Source: Ventosimonas gracilis (GTDB lineage: Bacteria; Pseudomonadota; Gammaproteobacteria; Pseudomonadales; Pseudomonadaceae). From it: DNA of 64,000 bases. Position 1 is the first letter of the stretch. Each line of letters opens with the position of its first letter. Under the pieces are notes generated by a model. That model did not search any database, was not told where the DNA came from, and saw nothing but the letters and a program-made list of their open reading frames with translations. The position numbers and the translations under genes were made by a program. Of this stretch, positions 1 through 9,673 are shown one piece after another. Location: the NCBI RefSeq assembly GCF_001580025.1, contig NZ_LSZO01000192.1, positions 1 through 64,000 of the forward strand, written 5' to 3'.

Positions 1-90
1 GATTGCGGATTGCGGATTGCGGATTGCGGATTGCGGATTGCGGATTGCGGATTGCGGATTGCGGATTGCGGATTGCGGATTGCGGATTGC
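1..90. repeat. 7-bp tandem repeat (GATTGCG)n at window edge
   Basis: GATTGCG is repeated head to tail without a mismatch for almost 13 copies. The array starts at or before base 1, so its true length is unknown. Because 7 is not a multiple of 3, a change in copy number would shift any reading frame passing through it. It lies about 210 bases beyond the 3' end of ccoP. No gene running through it can be recognised in this window. Confidence 0.95.
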
Positions 91-302
91 AACATAGCAC
101 ATTGTATTTCCAATAAAGTCAATAGGCATCCTTCATATCTCTTGGCTTCCATCAACAATGATGCGGATAATACAGAGCAAACAATAAATTTGTCAAACAC
201 GCATTATTTAATACTATCGACTGCCCTTTTTGTCTCCGCCTTGGATTGTCGTCGCTTTTAACGATCGATAATCCAAGGGGCGTTTTCCGGTGAGTCTTTT
301 AA
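91..302. other. Intergenic stretch with no recognised gene
   Basis: Between the tandem repeat and the ccoP stop codon. It is AT-richer than the coding sequence around it. The only open frame across it is a continuation of the repeat array and has no family resemblance. No convincing terminator hairpin with a T-run was seen behind ccoP. Confidence 0.6.
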
Positions 303-1220
303 TTAACGGCCATGCGACAGCGAGTAGATATAAGCCGCCAGCACGTGCACCTTGTCTTCACCCAAAAAATCCGCTTGGGCGGGCATTTGCCCATTGCGTC
401 CGTGGCGGACGGTTTGTTGCAATTGGGCAAGACTTGAGCCGTAAATCCAGCCGTCCGGCGCGGTTAAATCAGGCGAACCCAAAGCCGCCATGCCTTTGCC
501 TTCCGGGCCGTGGCAGGCGATGCAGACGGTGGAATAGACCTGCTGCCCGGCGGCGAGGTCGGCACCGTGATTTTGCGGCAGCGGTAAGCGGGCCAGTGTG
601 CCGCGCACGTAGGCGGCGACGTTTTTAACGCCGTCTTCACCAATCACGCCGCCCCAAGCGGCCATTACGCCTTGTCTGCCGTGCAGAATGCTTTGCTTGA
701 TGCTGGCCGCATCACCGCCCCAACGCCAATGTTCGTCGGTTAAATCGGGAAAGCCGTGTGCGCCTTTGGCGTCCGAGCCGTGGCAAAGCGAGCAGTAGTT
801 GGCGAACAGGCGATTGCCGATTTTTAGCGCCTGCGGGTCTTTAGCCAGCTCTTCGATGGGCGTCGCGGCCAGTTTGGCAAACAACGGCCCGTAGGCGGCG
901 TCGGCTCTGTCCATCTCACGTTGCCATTCTTTGCTGGAAGTCCAGCCACCTTGATAGCCCGGCCAAATCCCGCTCCAGTTGCCAAGCCCGGGGAAAAATA
1001 AAAGGTAGCCCAAGGCAAAAAACAAGGTGCCGACAAACAGCAGAAACCACCATTTGGGTAACGGGTTGTCGTATTCCTCAATGCCGTCAAAGGCGTGCCC
1101 CATTGTTTGTGTGGTTTGTCCGGGCTTTTCACCCTTGCGCGTGGCAAAAATCAGCCAGAACAGCACTGCCAAGCTACCCAGCGTCAAAATCGTGACGTAC
1201 AGGCTCCAAAAAGTACTCAT
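303..1220 (-). CDS. ccoP: cbb3-type cytochrome c oxidase subunit III (CcoP)
   Basis: Di-heme c-type cytochrome subunit of the high-affinity cbb3 terminal oxidase, passing electrons to CcoO/CcoN in the inner membrane. The protein (305 residues) has an N-terminal membrane segment starting MSTFWSLYV, a second one around residues 55-75, then two periplasmic cytochrome c domains with CSLCH near residue 142 and CIACH near 234. Two adjacent ATG codons are possible; the second (1220) sits 7 bases behind an AGGAG. It is last in ccoN-ccoO-ccoP. The 15-base gap to ccoO leaves no room for ccoQ, which usually lies here. Confidence 0.96.
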   Translation of the reverse strand: MSTFWSLYVTILTLGSLAVLFWLIFATRKGEKPGQTTQTMGHAFDGIEEYDNPLPKWWFLLFVGTLFFALGYLLFFPGLGNWSGIWPGYQGGWTSSKEWQREMDRADAAYGPLFAKLAATPIEELAKDPQALKIGNRLFANYCSLCHGSDAKGAHGFPDLTDEHWRWGGDAASIKQSILHGRQGVMAAWGGVIGEDGVKNVAAYVRGTLARLPLPQNHGADLAAGQQVYSTVCIACHGPEGKGMAALGSPDLTAPDGWIYGSSLAQLQQTVRHGRNGQMPAQADFLGEDKVHVLAAYIYSLSHGR

Positions 1221-1235
1221 CATCAGGCTCCTGTC

Positions 1236-1850
1236 TTATCGTTTGCTTTTAATGGCGGTGCCTAAGCCTTGTAGGTAGGCTACCAGCGCGTCCATTTCCG
1301 ATTTACCTTTAACCGCATCCGCCGCGCCTGCAATATCTTCATCTTGATAAGGCACGCCGACGGTGCGCAGCGCCCGCATTTTGGCGGCGGTATCTTTGCC
1401 GTCGAGCGTGTTTTCCACCAGCCAGGGGTAGGACGGCATGATGGATTCCGGCACTACGTTGCGCGGGTTGTACAGGTGGGCGCGGTGCCATTCATCCGAA
1501 TAACGCCCGCCGACCCGCGCCAAATCCGGCCCAGTGCGTTTGGATCCCCAAAGGAACGGATGGTCCCACACGCTTTCACCGGCGACCGAGTAGTGGCCGT
1601 AGCGTTCGGTTTCGGCGCGGAACGGTCTAATCATCTGTGAATGGCAGCCGACGCAGCCTTCGCGGATGTAAATATCGCGGCCTTCCAGTTGCAGCGCCGT
1701 GTAAGGCTTCATGCCAGCGACCGGCTGATTGGTCACGTCCTGAAAAAACAGCGGGACGATTTGCGTCAAGCCGCCGATGCTGACCGCCAAAATCATGCAC
1801 AGCAGCATCAGGCCGATGTTTTTTTCCAGAACTTCATGTTTGCTGCTCAT
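1236..1850 (-). CDS. ccoO: cbb3-type cytochrome c oxidase subunit II (CcoO)
   Basis: Mono-heme membrane-anchored cytochrome c subunit of cbb3 oxidase, needed for stable assembly with CcoN. The 204-residue protein begins [11 protein letters not shown], has one transmembrane helix (about residues 11-33) and a heme c motif CVGCH at 66-70. An open frame extends 13 codons upstream into ccoN, but the ATG at 1850 matches the family start and follows the ccoN stop by one base, with a GAGGTGG-like ribosome site inside the ccoN end. Translational coupling to ccoN is likely. Confidence 0.96.
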   Translation of the reverse strand: MSSKHEVLEKNIGLMLLCMILAVSIGGLTQIVPLFFQDVTNQPVAGMKPYTALQLEGRDIYIREGCVGCHSQMIRPFRAETERYGHYSVAGESVWDHPFLWGSKRTGPDLARVGGRYSDEWHRAHLYNPRNVVPESIMPSYPWLVENTLDGKDTAAKMRALRTVGVPYQDEDIAGAADAVKGKSEMDALVAYLQGLGTAIKSKR

Positions 1851-1851
1851 T

Positions 1852-3312
1852 TCACGCCACCTCCATCTTGGCACTGTCACGGACGGCATTGGGATTGGTC
1901 GTCAGCAGCGTCAAATAGGTATTCCAAGCCATTAACAGCATGCCGAGCAGGAATATCGCCCCGCCAATCATGCGCACCACAAAGCCGGGATAGCTCGCGC
2001 TTAGCGCTTCAACAAAGCTGTAGGTCAAGGTGCCGTCTTCATTAACGGCGCGCCACATCAGCCCTTGGGTAATGCCGCTGACCCACATTGAGGCGATATA
2101 AAGCACGGTACCGATGGTCGCCAGCCAAAAGTGCGCGTTAATCAGCGTAAGGCTGTACATATGCGTGCGCCCGTAGATGCGCGGAATCATGTGATAGAGC
2201 GAGCCGATGGAGACCATCGCTACCCAGCCCAAGGCACCTGCGTGTACGTGGCCAATCGTCCAGTCGGTGTAGTGCGACAGGGCATTGACCGTCTTGATCG
2301 ACATCATCGGCCCTTCAAAGGTGGACATGCCGTAAAAAGCCAAGGACACCACCAAAAAGCGCAATACCGGATCATCACGCAACTTATGCCAAGCGCCGGA
2401 GAGCGTCATCATGCCGTTAATCATGCCGCCCCAAGAAGGCGCGAGCAGCACCAGCGACATCACCATACCCAAGCTCTGCGCCCAATCCGGCAGCGCCGTG
2501 TAGTGCAGATGGTGGGGACCGGCCCAGATATAAACGCCAATCAGCGCCCAAAAATGCACGATGGACAGGCGGTAGGAGAAAACCGGCCGCTCGGCTTGTT
2601 TCGGCACAAAGTAATACATCATCCCCAAGAAACCGGCGGTCAAGAAAAAGCCCACCGCGTTATGCCCGTACCACCACTGAATCATCGCATCGGTCGCACC
2701 GGCATAGAGCGAGTAGGACTTAAAGAAGGTCACCGGGATTTCCATATTGTTGACCAGATGTAAAATCGCTACGGTCACAATAAAGGCGCCGAAAAACCAG
2801 TTACCGACGTAAATATGTGGAGTTTTGCGCTTCATGATCGTGCCGAAAAACACCAGCGCATAGGCGACCCAAACCAGGGTAATCAAAATATCAATCGGCC
2901 ATTCCAGCTCGGCGTATTCCTTGGACGTGGTAATGCCGAGCGGCAGGGTAATGGCCGCGAGCACTATCACCGCCTGCCAGCCCCAGAAGGTAAAGGCGGC
3001 CAGACCGTCAGAGATCAGCCGTGTTTGGCAGGTGCGCTGCAAGGTGTAATAAGAAGTGGCAAACAAGGCGCAGCCACCGAAGGCAAAAATCACCGCATTG
3101 GTATGCAGCGGCCTTAAGCGACCAAAGGACAGCCAGGGTAGGTCAAAATTAAGTGCAGGCCAGACCAGTTGCGCGGCAATCAAAACACCCACAGCCATGC
3201 CGACAATGCCCCAGACCACGGTCATCAGGGCGAACTGGCGTACCACCTTATAGTTGTAGGCGCGCGCGACGACCTCTTCTTGCGCCGCGCGATTTACGGT
3301 CATTGTGCTCAT
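1852..3312 (-). CDS. ccoN: cbb3-type cytochrome c oxidase subunit I (CcoN)
   Basis: Catalytic heme-copper subunit that reduces oxygen to water and pumps protons at low oxygen. The 486-residue sequence is strongly hydrophobic, with about 12 membrane segments. Expected histidine ligands are visible: an early heme b ligand in [14 protein letters not shown], Cu-B type histidines in [10 protein letters not shown] and GPHHLHY, and the late pair in [11 protein letters not shown]. First gene of the operon; ATG 3312 is preceded by AAGG. An Fnr/Anr box about 80 bases upstream suggests induction when oxygen is low. Confidence 0.97.
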   Translation of the reverse strand: MSTMTVNRAAQEEVVARAYNYKVVRQFALMTVVWGIVGMAVGVLIAAQLVWPALNFDLPWLSFGRLRPLHTNAVIFAFGGCALFATSYYTLQRTCQTRLISDGLAAFTFWGWQAVIVLAAITLPLGITTSKEYAELEWPIDILITLVWVAYALVFFGTIMKRKTPHIYVGNWFFGAFIVTVAILHLVNNMEIPVTFFKSYSLYAGATDAMIQWWYGHNAVGFFLTAGFLGMMYYFVPKQAERPVFSYRLSIVHFWALIGVYIWAGPHHLHYTALPDWAQSLGMVMSLVLLAPSWGGMINGMMTLSGAWHKLRDDPVLRFLVVSLAFYGMSTFEGPMMSIKTVNALSHYTDWTIGHVHAGALGWVAMVSIGSLYHMIPRIYGRTHMYSLTLINAHFWLATIGTVLYIASMWVSGITQGLMWRAVNEDGTLTYSFVEALSASYPGFVVRMIGGAIFLLGMLLMAWNTYLTLLTTNPNAVRDSAKMEVA

Positions 3313-3827
3313 TTAAAGGGCCTTTTAACGGTTGCTTGCTTTAGGTTTTTTTGCGTTTTAAGCATGCAAGGGCGGCATTTTTTGAGTATTGACCTGTATC
3401 AAATCGTGTCCGCACACACTGGGCAAAAGTGCGGCAAAAAGTGCGGCAAAACCACACGGGCGCTTTATTTTTGGGATTGACGAGCAGGGGTTGCAGCGGG
3501 AAATCCTTTATGTGTTGAGCGAATGTCACTGCTTGGCACAAAGCGCCTTGCGCAAATTCGCGCCCATCAATGCGCAATCCGTCTTACTTTTGCGTCGTAA
3601 ATCCATCACGAAACGCTTTGCAAAGTCTTGCGAATACCCGCTAAAGCAGCTAAAAATTGTTTTTATTGAATGAGTTAAAAGCTGGCTGAGATTTTGCTAA
3701 AGACCTTGATGCCATATAAAATTCGTCCGTTTTTTGACACAGCGCACGAGATTTTCACGTTGGCCTAACGCTGCGCTGATGCAGTGTCGATAATACTTAA
3801 GTACCTTCGCTTCCCGGGAGAAACCTC
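3313..3827. other. Divergent intergenic region, ccoN / tpbA-like
   Basis: About 515 bases between two divergent genes. It holds the Fnr/Anr box and, just beside it, two adjacent copies of AGTGCGGCAAAA (about 3428-3452). The short open frames here lack ribosome sites and family resemblance. No RNA gene was recognised. Confidence 0.6.
3389..3402 (-). promoter_or_regulatory. Fnr/Anr box upstream of ccoN
   Basis: On the minus strand the bases read TTGATACAGGTCAA, one mismatch from the Fnr/Anr consensus TTGAT-N4-ATCAA. The centre is about 84 bases before the ccoN ATG. For a class II site centred at -41.5 this would put transcription start near 3354. Anr control of cbb3 operons is established in Pseudomonas; binding here is inferred. 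Confidence 0.8.
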
Positions 3828-4466
3828 TTGTCTTACCTGCTGCCTGCCAAATGGCACTGGCTTGTATTGCTGCTGGCCGCTTTGAGTTGTTCTGCCCATG
3901 CCGATCAAGCGCCACGTCCGCCGCATTGGTCAGTGCCTATCGATAACCGCTTAAACTTGCATCAAGTCGATGCCAAGCTGTACCGCAGTGCGTTGCCAGA
4001 TACTGAGGCGGTAGACCCACTCAAAGCGCTGGGCATTGTTTCGGTGGTCAACTTTTATCAAGAAAGTGATGCCCGCTGGATAGGCAACGCCGATTTGCAG
4101 GAAATCCATCTGCCGCTGCGCACGCGCTGGTTTGACGATGAAGACGCACTCGACGCACTGCGCAGCCTGCGAGGCGCACAAGAAAAAGGGCCGGTGCTGA
4201 TTCACTGCAAGCACGGGCAAAACCGCACCGGCTTGGTCGTCGCGCTCTATCGCATGGTCTATCAGGGCTGGAGCAAAGCAGAAGCGCTGGCGGAAATGCG
4301 CAGCTTCGGTGGCTCAGAAAAACGTATGGAGCACGCCGAAGACTACTTGGAAGATGTGGATATTGACGAGTTAAAACAGGCACTTGTCAGCGGCGCATGC
4401 AGCACCAGCGCATTGGATTGGTGTCATGTAGAAGATTGGTGGGAAAGACTCGCCAGTGCAGATTGA
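3828..4466 (+). CDS. tpbA: Periplasmic tyrosine/dual-specificity phosphatase, TpbA-like
   Basis: Secreted protein phosphatase of the cysteine type. Residues 1-25 form a signal peptide (hydrophobic run WLVLLLAALS, cleavage after AHA). The P-loop HCKHGQNRTG spans 126-135, giving nucleophile Cys127 and Arg133; Asp105 or a neighbouring acidic residue in FDDEDALD is the probable general acid. Sequence along its whole length resembles Pseudomonas aeruginosa TpbA, which dephosphorylates the diguanylate cyclase TpbB and lowers c-di-GMP; no tpbB is nearby, so the target is unknown. Start is TTG, chosen because GGGAG lies 7 bases before it and the signal peptide begins there. Confidence 0.85.
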   Translation: MSYLLPAKWHWLVLLLAALSCSAHADQAPRPPHWSVPIDNRLNLHQVDAKLYRSALPDTEAVDPLKALGIVSVVNFYQESDARWIGNADLQEIHLPLRTRWFDDEDALDALRSLRGAQEKGPVLIHCKHGQNRTGLVVALYRMVYQGWSKAEALAEMRSFGGSEKRMEHAEDYLEDVDIDELKQALVSGACSTSALDWCHVEDWWERLASAD

Positions 4467-4546
4467 TGGTTTAGCCTGCCCTCTTCCCCGGCTCCTCTCT
4501 CCCGCAAGCGGGCGAGGGAAGTGTCTCAATAAGCACCGCGCTGCTT

Positions 4547-4578
4547 GCTCCCCTCTCTCATAAATGGGAGAGGGGAGC
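4547..4578. repeat. Palindromic intergenic element (CCCTCTCCC family)
   Basis: Perfect 11-bp inverted repeat GCTCCCCTCTC / GAGAGGGGAGC with a 10-base loop, just upstream of the sulfatase-like gene. A second, imperfect hairpin (CTCTCCCGC AA GCGGGCGAG) lies at about 4496-4515. The same wording recurs in other gaps of this window, so this looks like a dispersed REP-like family. Confidence 0.7.
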
Positions 4579-4607
4579 AAATCCCACCATCCCCTTAAGG
4601 TATTCCC

Positions 4608-6644
4608 ATGTCGCTGATGGAAAAGCCCTCAAAACGCAACGCATTAACAGCACATCTGCTGTTTATGGCGCTTACACTTTGCAGCTTTTTGCTGCTGCTT
4701 TCGCTGCTACGCGGGCTGTTGCTTTGGTTTAACCAAGACTTGATCGGCGCGGCAACGGCTAATGACCTCATCCAAGCCTTTGTTAACGGGCTGCGTTTTG
4801 ACCTTCGCCTGTGTGTTTATATCGCCCTGCCGCTGTCACTCTCGATACTCTGCCGCCCGCTGATGCTGCGCCGTGGTTGGCAGCTTATCTGGCTGGGCTT
4901 TTGTGCCGTATCAGTCATTTTATTGGGAATGATTGAACTTAATTTCTATCAGGAATTTCATCAGCGATTAAATGCCTTGGTCTTCCAATATTTGCAGGAA
5001 GACCCGAAAACCGTACTGAGTATGCTCTGGCACGGCTTTCCGGTCGTCAAGCTGCTGCTCGCGCTTGCCTTGATCAGCGCCATTGTTATTTTCTTGCTAA
5101 GACGCGCCGATAAAGCCAGTCGCCCCATATCCAGCGAGAACAACGCCAGCCGCCCTGCTCTGTTGCTGCAACACAGCCTGGTATTTGTGCTCTGTGTAGT
5201 CCTATCGGTACTCGCCGCGCGTGGCACCTTGCGCCAAGGCCCGCCGCTGCGCTGGGGCGATGCCTTTACCAGCGAATCGGTATTTGCCAATCATCTGGGA
5301 TTAAATGGCGCACTTAGCCTGTGGACGGCGGCCAAGGCGCGTTATCTGGATGACAACAAACGCCATCGTCCGGCCATGCCACAACAGCAGGCCACGGCAT
5401 TGACGCGACAAATGCTGCTGAGCGCACAGGATGAATTGATCGACCAAGACAGTGCCGTCGTACGCCGCGTGTTTACCCCGCCTGCAGACGGCAGGCTGGC
5501 GGTGAAGAATGTGGTGGTTATCTTGATGGAAAGTTTCGCCGCGCACTTTGTCGGCGCGTTAGGCTCGGATGCGGGTATTACTCCGGAATTTGACAAACTC
5601 GCCAAAGAAGGCTTGCTGTTTACAAACTTCTTTAGCAACGGCACCCATACCCATCAGGGATTGTTTGCCAGCATGGCCTGCTTTCCCAACCTGCCGGGCT
5701 TTGAATACCTGATGCAAATGCCAGAAGGCTCGCATCATTTCTCTGGCTTGCCGCAATTGTTAAGTCCGCGCGGCTATGAAGATTTTTACGTCTATAACGG
5801 CGATTTTGCTTGGGACAATCAGCAGGGTTTTTTCCGTAACCAAGGCATGAGCCGCTTTATCGGCCGTTATGACTTTAAAAATCCGGTCGTGTTTGACCCC
5901 ACCTGGGGCGTTGCCGACCAGGATATGTTTGACCGTGGTGCAGAGGAAATCGCCAGGCAAAAGCCGCCCTTCTACGCACTGCTGCAAACCTTGAGCAACC
6001 ATACGCCCTACCCGCTGCCTGATCCGCTGCCGGTTGATAAGATCACGGATAAAGGCTCGCTCAATGACCATCTCACCGCCATGCGTTATGCCGATTGGGC
6101 GCTGGGGCAGTTCTTTGAGAAAGTACGCAAGCTGCCGCAATTTAACCAAACGCTGTTTGTGCTGCTCGGCGACCACGGCTTTGCCGCACATGAACAATTG
6201 ACCGAGATGGATTTATTCCGCCACCACATTGCCATGCTGATGATTGCCCCGGGCATTCAGCAGCGTTTCGGCAAAACCATTGATACCGTGGGCAGCCAGG
6301 TCGATATGGTGCCGACCATCATGGGCAGGCTCGGTCAGCCGGTCACGCACCAATGCTGGGGGCGCGACCTGCTTAGCCTGCCAGCAGAGGACCAAGGCTT
6401 TGCCGTGATTAAACCCTCCGGCAGCGACCAAACCGTTGCGCTGATTAAAGGCAAGCAAATGCTGGTGCAACCGGTGGACGAAGCGCCGCGCGGCTATCAA
6501 ATTGAGTTGGGTGCCCATCCACAAGCGAACAAAGCCGAATTGCCCAACGAATGGCGCGACCAGCTCGCCGCCTATCTGCAAAGCGCTACGCAAAGCCTGC
6601 TGGAAAATACCACCGGGGCGCAAAAAAGCAGCGCGGCGGAGTAA
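4608..6644 (+). CDS. LTA synthase family / sulfatase-fold phosphoglycerol transferase
   Basis: Inner-membrane enzyme of the LtaS/OpgB superfamily. The first about 210 residues contain roughly five hydrophobic helices; from about residue 295 a periplasmic alkaline-phosphatase-fold domain starts with NVVVILMESFAAHFVG, giving the metal-binding Glu, followed by the probable nucleophile Thr in SNGTHTHQGLFAS and the metal site LLGDHGFAAHE. In Gram-negative bacteria such enzymes move phosphoglycerol or phosphoethanolamine groups onto glucans or lipids; the acceptor here cannot be read from sequence. It stands alone, 141 bases after the tpbA-like gene and convergent with iscX. Confidence 0.85.
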   Translation: MSLMEKPSKRNALTAHLLFMALTLCSFLLLLSLLRGLLLWFNQDLIGAATANDLIQAFVNGLRFDLRLCVYIALPLSLSILCRPLMLRRGWQLIWLGFCAVSVILLGMIELNFYQEFHQRLNALVFQYLQEDPKTVLSMLWHGFPVVKLLLALALISAIVIFLLRRADKASRPISSENNASRPALLLQHSLVFVLCVVLSVLAARGTLRQGPPLRWGDAFTSESVFANHLGLNGALSLWTAAKARYLDDNKRHRPAMPQQQATALTRQMLLSAQDELIDQDSAVVRRVFTPPADGRLAVKNVVVILMESFAAHFVGALGSDAGITPEFDKLAKEGLLFTNFFSNGTHTHQGLFASMACFPNLPGFEYLMQMPEGSHHFSGLPQLLSPRGYEDFYVYNGDFAWDNQQGFFRNQGMSRFIGRYDFKNPVVFDPTWGVADQDMFDRGAEEIARQKPPFYALLQTLSNHTPYPLPDPLPVDKITDKGSLNDHLTAMRYADWALGQFFEKVRKLPQFNQTLFVLLGDHGFAAHEQLTEMDLFRHHIAMLMIAPGIQQRFGKTIDTVGSQVDMVPTIMGRLGQPVTHQCWGRDLLSLPAEDQGFAVIKPSGSDQTVALIKGKQMLVQPVDEAPRGYQIELGAHPQANKAELPNEWRDQLAAYLQSATQSLLENTTGAQKSSAAE

Positions 6645-6655
6645 ATGCCCTTAGC

Positions 6656-6679
6656 GCCTCTCTCGCACGCGGGGGAGGC
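6656..6679. terminator. Hairpin between convergent genes
   Basis: GCCTCTCTCGC and GCGGGGGAGGC can pair over 11 bp (two G-U pairs) around a 2-base loop. It lies between the 3' ends of the sulfatase-like gene and iscX, where a bidirectional terminator is expected. There is only a short T-run (GGTTTTG) after it on the plus strand, so termination is inferred. The wording belongs to the window's CCCTCTCCC palindrome family. Confidence 0.5.
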
Positions 6680-6696
6680 ACCTAGGTTTTGAATAT

Positions 6697-6897
6697 TTAA
6701 TCGACCTCATCCAGCCAAGCGGCTTGAATGGCTTCCAGCACTTTCTCGCCGCAGCGTTCGGGCGTGCCAGTAAAGTTTGGCAGCGCCAAAATCAAGCTTC
6801 GCAAGTCAACAAAGTTGAGGGTTTTCGGGTCGATTTCGGGCTTGCTTTCGGCAAGGCTTATGGCGATTTCTTGTACGTCCGTCCAATCCAGCGACAC
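6697..6897 (-). CDS. iscX: Fe-S cluster assembly protein IscX
   Basis: Small acidic protein (66 residues) that binds IscS and iron and modulates cluster assembly. The sequence opens MSLDWTDVQEIAISLAE and ends with WLDEVD, both characteristic. It is the last gene of the isc operon, 14 bases after fdx, as in gamma-proteobacterial isc loci. Its position behind fdx supports the call as much as the sequence does. Confidence 0.95.
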   Translation of the reverse strand: MSLDWTDVQEIAISLAESKPEIDPKTLNFVDLRSLILALPNFTGTPERCGEKVLEAIQAAWLDEVD

Positions 6898-6911
6898 GGT
6901 TTTTACCTTGG

Positions 6912-7268
6912 TTAATGGCCTTCAGAGACCTGATTGATGGTGTATTTGGGGATTTCGACCACTAAATCGCCGGTGACTTTGGTCTGGCAGGACAGGCGCG
7001 AAGTGGCTTCCAGTCCCCAAGCCTTGTCGAGCATATCGTCTTCGAGTTCATCGGACGGCGAGAGCTGGTTAAAGCCCTTGCGAATCACCACATGGCAAGT
7101 GGTGCAGGCGCAGGCTTTTTCGCAGGCGTGTTCGATCTCAATGCCGCTGCGCAGTGCCGCGTTAAGCAGACTTTCGCCGACAGCGGCTTCAATCACCGCG
7201 CCTTCGGGGCAGTGTTCGGGATGGGGCAAAAAGGTAATTTGCGGCACTTGGTTAATTTTCCAGTTCAT
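6912..7268 (-). CDS. fdx: ISC-type [2Fe-2S] ferredoxin
   Basis: Electron donor for Fe-S cluster assembly. The adrenodoxin-type cluster motif is complete: [14 protein letters not shown] supplies three cysteines and the fourth is in SRLSCQ. The C-terminus VEIPKYTIN is typical of ISC ferredoxins. The start at 7268 overlaps the hscA end by 17 bases; about six residues before [10 protein letters not shown] are extra compared with E. coli Fdx, but no better start is visible. Confidence 0.95.
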   Translation of the reverse strand: MNWKINQVPQITFLPHPEHCPEGAVIEAAVGESLLNAALRSGIEIEHACEKACACTTCHVVIRKGFNQLSPSDELEDDMLDKAWGLEATSRLSCQTKVTGDLVVEIPKYTINQVSEGH

Positions 7269-9126
7269 TTAAGGCGCGGCCCGCCAGATGTGCTTTAACA
7301 CTTTCATTAAGGCGCTTGGCGGCAAAGGCATCGGTTAGCCGTATCAGTTGTTTGCTTTGCGCTTCGATCGCATCACGCGTGCCTGCTGGCAGCAATTCGC
7401 GTAGTGCAAGGACTGCCTGTTCAATAGCTTGCTGCTCGCCGCTACCTAACAAATGCGCATCTTGCTTAAGCGCCGCATCCGTTGCCGCCAGTAGCTGTTC
7501 GGCTTCGACCTGCGCTTCACGGTGTGCTCGCGCTTTTTTGTCGTCCTCGGCATGGCTGAAAGCCTCTTTGAGCATGCGCGTGATTTCTTCCTCGGACAGG
7601 CCGTAGGAGGGTTTGACCTCAATCTGCGCTGCGCTGTCGCTGGTTAAATCCCGCGCACTGACGGACAGCAGTCCATCGGCATCGACGGCAAAGGTCACGC
7701 GGATTTTTGCCGCACCCGCGCGCATCGGCGTAATGCCACGCAGTTCAAAACGCGCGAGCGAGCGGCAATCAGCCACCAGTTCGCGTTCGCCTTGCAGCAC
7801 GTGGATCACCATTGCGCTTTGCCCGTCTTTGCCAGTGGTGAACTCTTGCGCACGTGACAGCGGGATGGGGCTGCCCCTGGGCAGGATTTTTTCGACCAGC
7901 CCGCCGAAGGTTTCCAAGCCCAGGGTGAGCGGGATCACGTCGAGCAATAACAGTTCGTCACCTTGACGATTGCCGACCAGCCGGTCGGCCTGCATGGCAG
8001 CCCCGATGGCGACCACTTGGTCAGGGTCAATGGAGGTCAGCGGCGCTTTGCCAAACAGCCTGCCAACCGCTTCACGCACGGCTGGCACGCGGGTTGCGCC
8101 GCCCACCATGATGACCGTTTGAATATCGGCAGCGGACAAGTCGGCATCACGCAAAGCGCGGCGGCAGACTTTTAAGCTGCGAGCCATTAACGGCTCAATC
8201 AGTATTTGCAACTGTGCTCGCGTCAAGCTGCCTTGCCAGTGCTGGTAAGCCAGCGGGACGCTGGCTTGCTCAGTCAGAGCCTCCTTGGCCGTGCAGGCGA
8301 TTTGCAGCAGTTCGCGCTGCTGGGCGGGCGCTATGTCTTGCGAAAATCCGCTCTGCTCAATAATCCAGCGGGCAATGGCAAGGTCAAAATCGTCCCCGCC
8401 CAAGGCGCTGTCGCCGCCGCTGGCGAGCACTTCAAACACGCCGCGCGAGAGCCGCAAGATGGAAATATCAAAAGTGCCGCCGCCTAAGTCATAGACCGCC
8501 AGCAAGCCTTCGGCCTGATGATCCAGGCCGTAAGCGACCGCCGCCGCCGTGGGTTCACTGAGCAGGCGCAGTAATGGCAGACCTGCAAGCCGTGCGGCAT
8601 CTTTGGTCGCCTGGCGCTGCGCTTCGTCAAAGTAAGCGGGAACGGTGATGACTACGCCATCGAGCACACCGCCCAAAGCGTTTTCGGCGCGTTTGCGCAA
8701 TTCGCCCAGAATGCTGGCAGAGACTTCGACCGGGCTTTTCGGCCCTTGTGCGGTTTCGATAAAAGGCATGGCCGAATCGCCCGAGGCAAAGCGATAGGGC
8801 AACTGGCTACCCAATCTTTGGATGTCTTCGATACCACGTCCAATCAATCGTTTGCCCGACAGTACGGTATTAAACGGGTCGCTGCTGGCGGCGGCTTTGG
8901 CGCTGTCACCCACTTCAATGGCGCCATTTGCAAGGTAACGAACAGCGGACGGCAAAATGACTGTGCCATCTTCGCCAGGCAAGGGGACGGCAGCCGCCCT
9001 CTCCCGCGCAGCGGGATGCACGGCAGCGACCAGTGAATTGGTGGTGCCAAGGTCAATCCCCACCGCACGTCGTGGCGCTTTCGGGGCAAGGCTTTGGCCG
9101 GGTTCGGCAATTTGCAGTAAAGGCAT
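7252..9126 (-). CDS. hscA: Fe-S assembly Hsp70 chaperone HscA
   Basis: Hsp70 ATPase dedicated to releasing clusters from IscU, acting with the J-protein HscB. The 624-residue protein shows the nucleotide-binding signatures [14 protein letters not shown] (about residue 21), [12 protein letters not shown] and [16 protein letters not shown], then a substrate-binding domain. Length fits HscA (about 620) rather than DnaK, and the DnaK acidic C-terminal tail is absent. It overlaps fdx by 17 bases and follows hscB by 25. Confidence 0.97.
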   Translation of the reverse strand: MPLLQIAEPGQSLAPKAPRRAVGIDLGTTNSLVAAVHPAARERAAAVPLPGEDGTVILPSAVRYLANGAIEVGDSAKAAASSDPFNTVLSGKRLIGRGIEDIQRLGSQLPYRFASGDSAMPFIETAQGPKSPVEVSASILGELRKRAENALGGVLDGVVITVPAYFDEAQRQATKDAARLAGLPLLRLLSEPTAAAVAYGLDHQAEGLLAVYDLGGGTFDISILRLSRGVFEVLASGGDSALGGDDFDLAIARWIIEQSGFSQDIAPAQQRELLQIACTAKEALTEQASVPLAYQHWQGSLTRAQLQILIEPLMARSLKVCRRALRDADLSAADIQTVIMVGGATRVPAVREAVGRLFGKAPLTSIDPDQVVAIGAAMQADRLVGNRQGDELLLLDVIPLTLGLETFGGLVEKILPRGSPIPLSRAQEFTTGKDGQSAMVIHVLQGERELVADCRSLARFELRGITPMRAGAAKIRVTFAVDADGLLSVSARDLTSDSAAQIEVKPSYGLSEEEITRMLKEAFSHAEDDKKARAHREAQVEAEQLLAATDAALKQDAHLLGSGEQQAIEQAVLALRELLPAGTRDAIEAQSKQLIRLTDAFAAKRLNESVKAHLAGRALNELEN

Positions 9127-9151
9127 GGTGCGTTACATCGGGCAAAAAAAA

Positions 9152-9673
9152 TCAGTCGTCAAAGCGCTCTTGCAAACGACGCACTTTGGCTTGCAGGCGG
9201 CTTAAAAATTGCAGGCGACGCGCCAGTTTTTCGGCGGTTTCAGCGGCACTTGTGTCATTCCAGCAAGCGGCAAACGCCTCGCCCGTTGCTGCTTCTGCAC
9301 TGAGCAGGCGCTGTTTAAAAGCGGCAAGCTCTGCGCTGTCTGCCCGCTGCTCCAATGCTTCCAACTGTTCGTGCCATTGCATTTGCTGGATAAGAAACTC
9401 GCCGTCCTGAATGGTCGCTTCCAGCGGCAACTCAGCACCGTTTAAGGTCAGCAGGTACAGGGCGCGGCTCGCGGGTTTTTTTAAGCACTGAAACGCTTCA
9501 TTAAGATGGGCCGCTTCGAGCAATGCGCGCTGCTGCTCGGCCTCGCTTGCGCCAACAAAGCGGTCGGGGTGTACCCGACTTGCCAGCTCGCGGTAGCGTT
9601 CGCCAAGCGTTTTAAGGTCAAGATTAAAATCCGGCGCAAGGCCAAAGCGAAGAAAATGATTGGCTTCAGACAC
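9152..9673 (-). CDS. hscB: Fe-S assembly J-domain co-chaperone HscB
   Basis: J-protein that delivers IscU to HscA and stimulates its ATPase. The J-domain HPD motif is in [12 protein letters not shown]; a C-terminal three-helix domain follows. An open frame reaches up to 9709, but GTG at 9673 gives 173 residues starting (M)[11 protein letters not shown], which matches the family (171 in E. coli), sits behind GGTGAGAG and overlaps the iscA end by 8 bases. Coupled translation with iscA is likely. Confidence 0.95.
   Translation of the reverse strand: MSEANHFLRFGLAPDFNLDLKTLGERYRELASRVHPDRFVGASEAEQQRALLEAAHLNEAFQCLKKPASRALYLLTLNGAELPLEATIQDGEFLIQQMQWHEQLEALEQRADSAELAAFKQRLLSAEAATGEAFAACWNDTSAAETAEKLARRLQFLSRLQAKVRRLQERFDD

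Noticed and set aside
1-90. CRISPR array
   Set aside because: Units are 7 bp and have no spacers.
10-261. Open frame reading through the 7-bp repeat (RIADCGL repeats)
   Set aside because: It exists only because the repeat has no stop in this frame. No ribosome site, no family, and the non-repeat part has no recognisable features.
2131-2763. 210-codon open frame opposite ccoN
   Set aside because: Antisense shadow of a clearly real membrane oxidase gene.
3389-3673. Possible 94-residue gene between ccoN and the phosphatase
   Set aside because: Starts inside the Fnr/Anr box, lacks a ribosome site and has no coding character.
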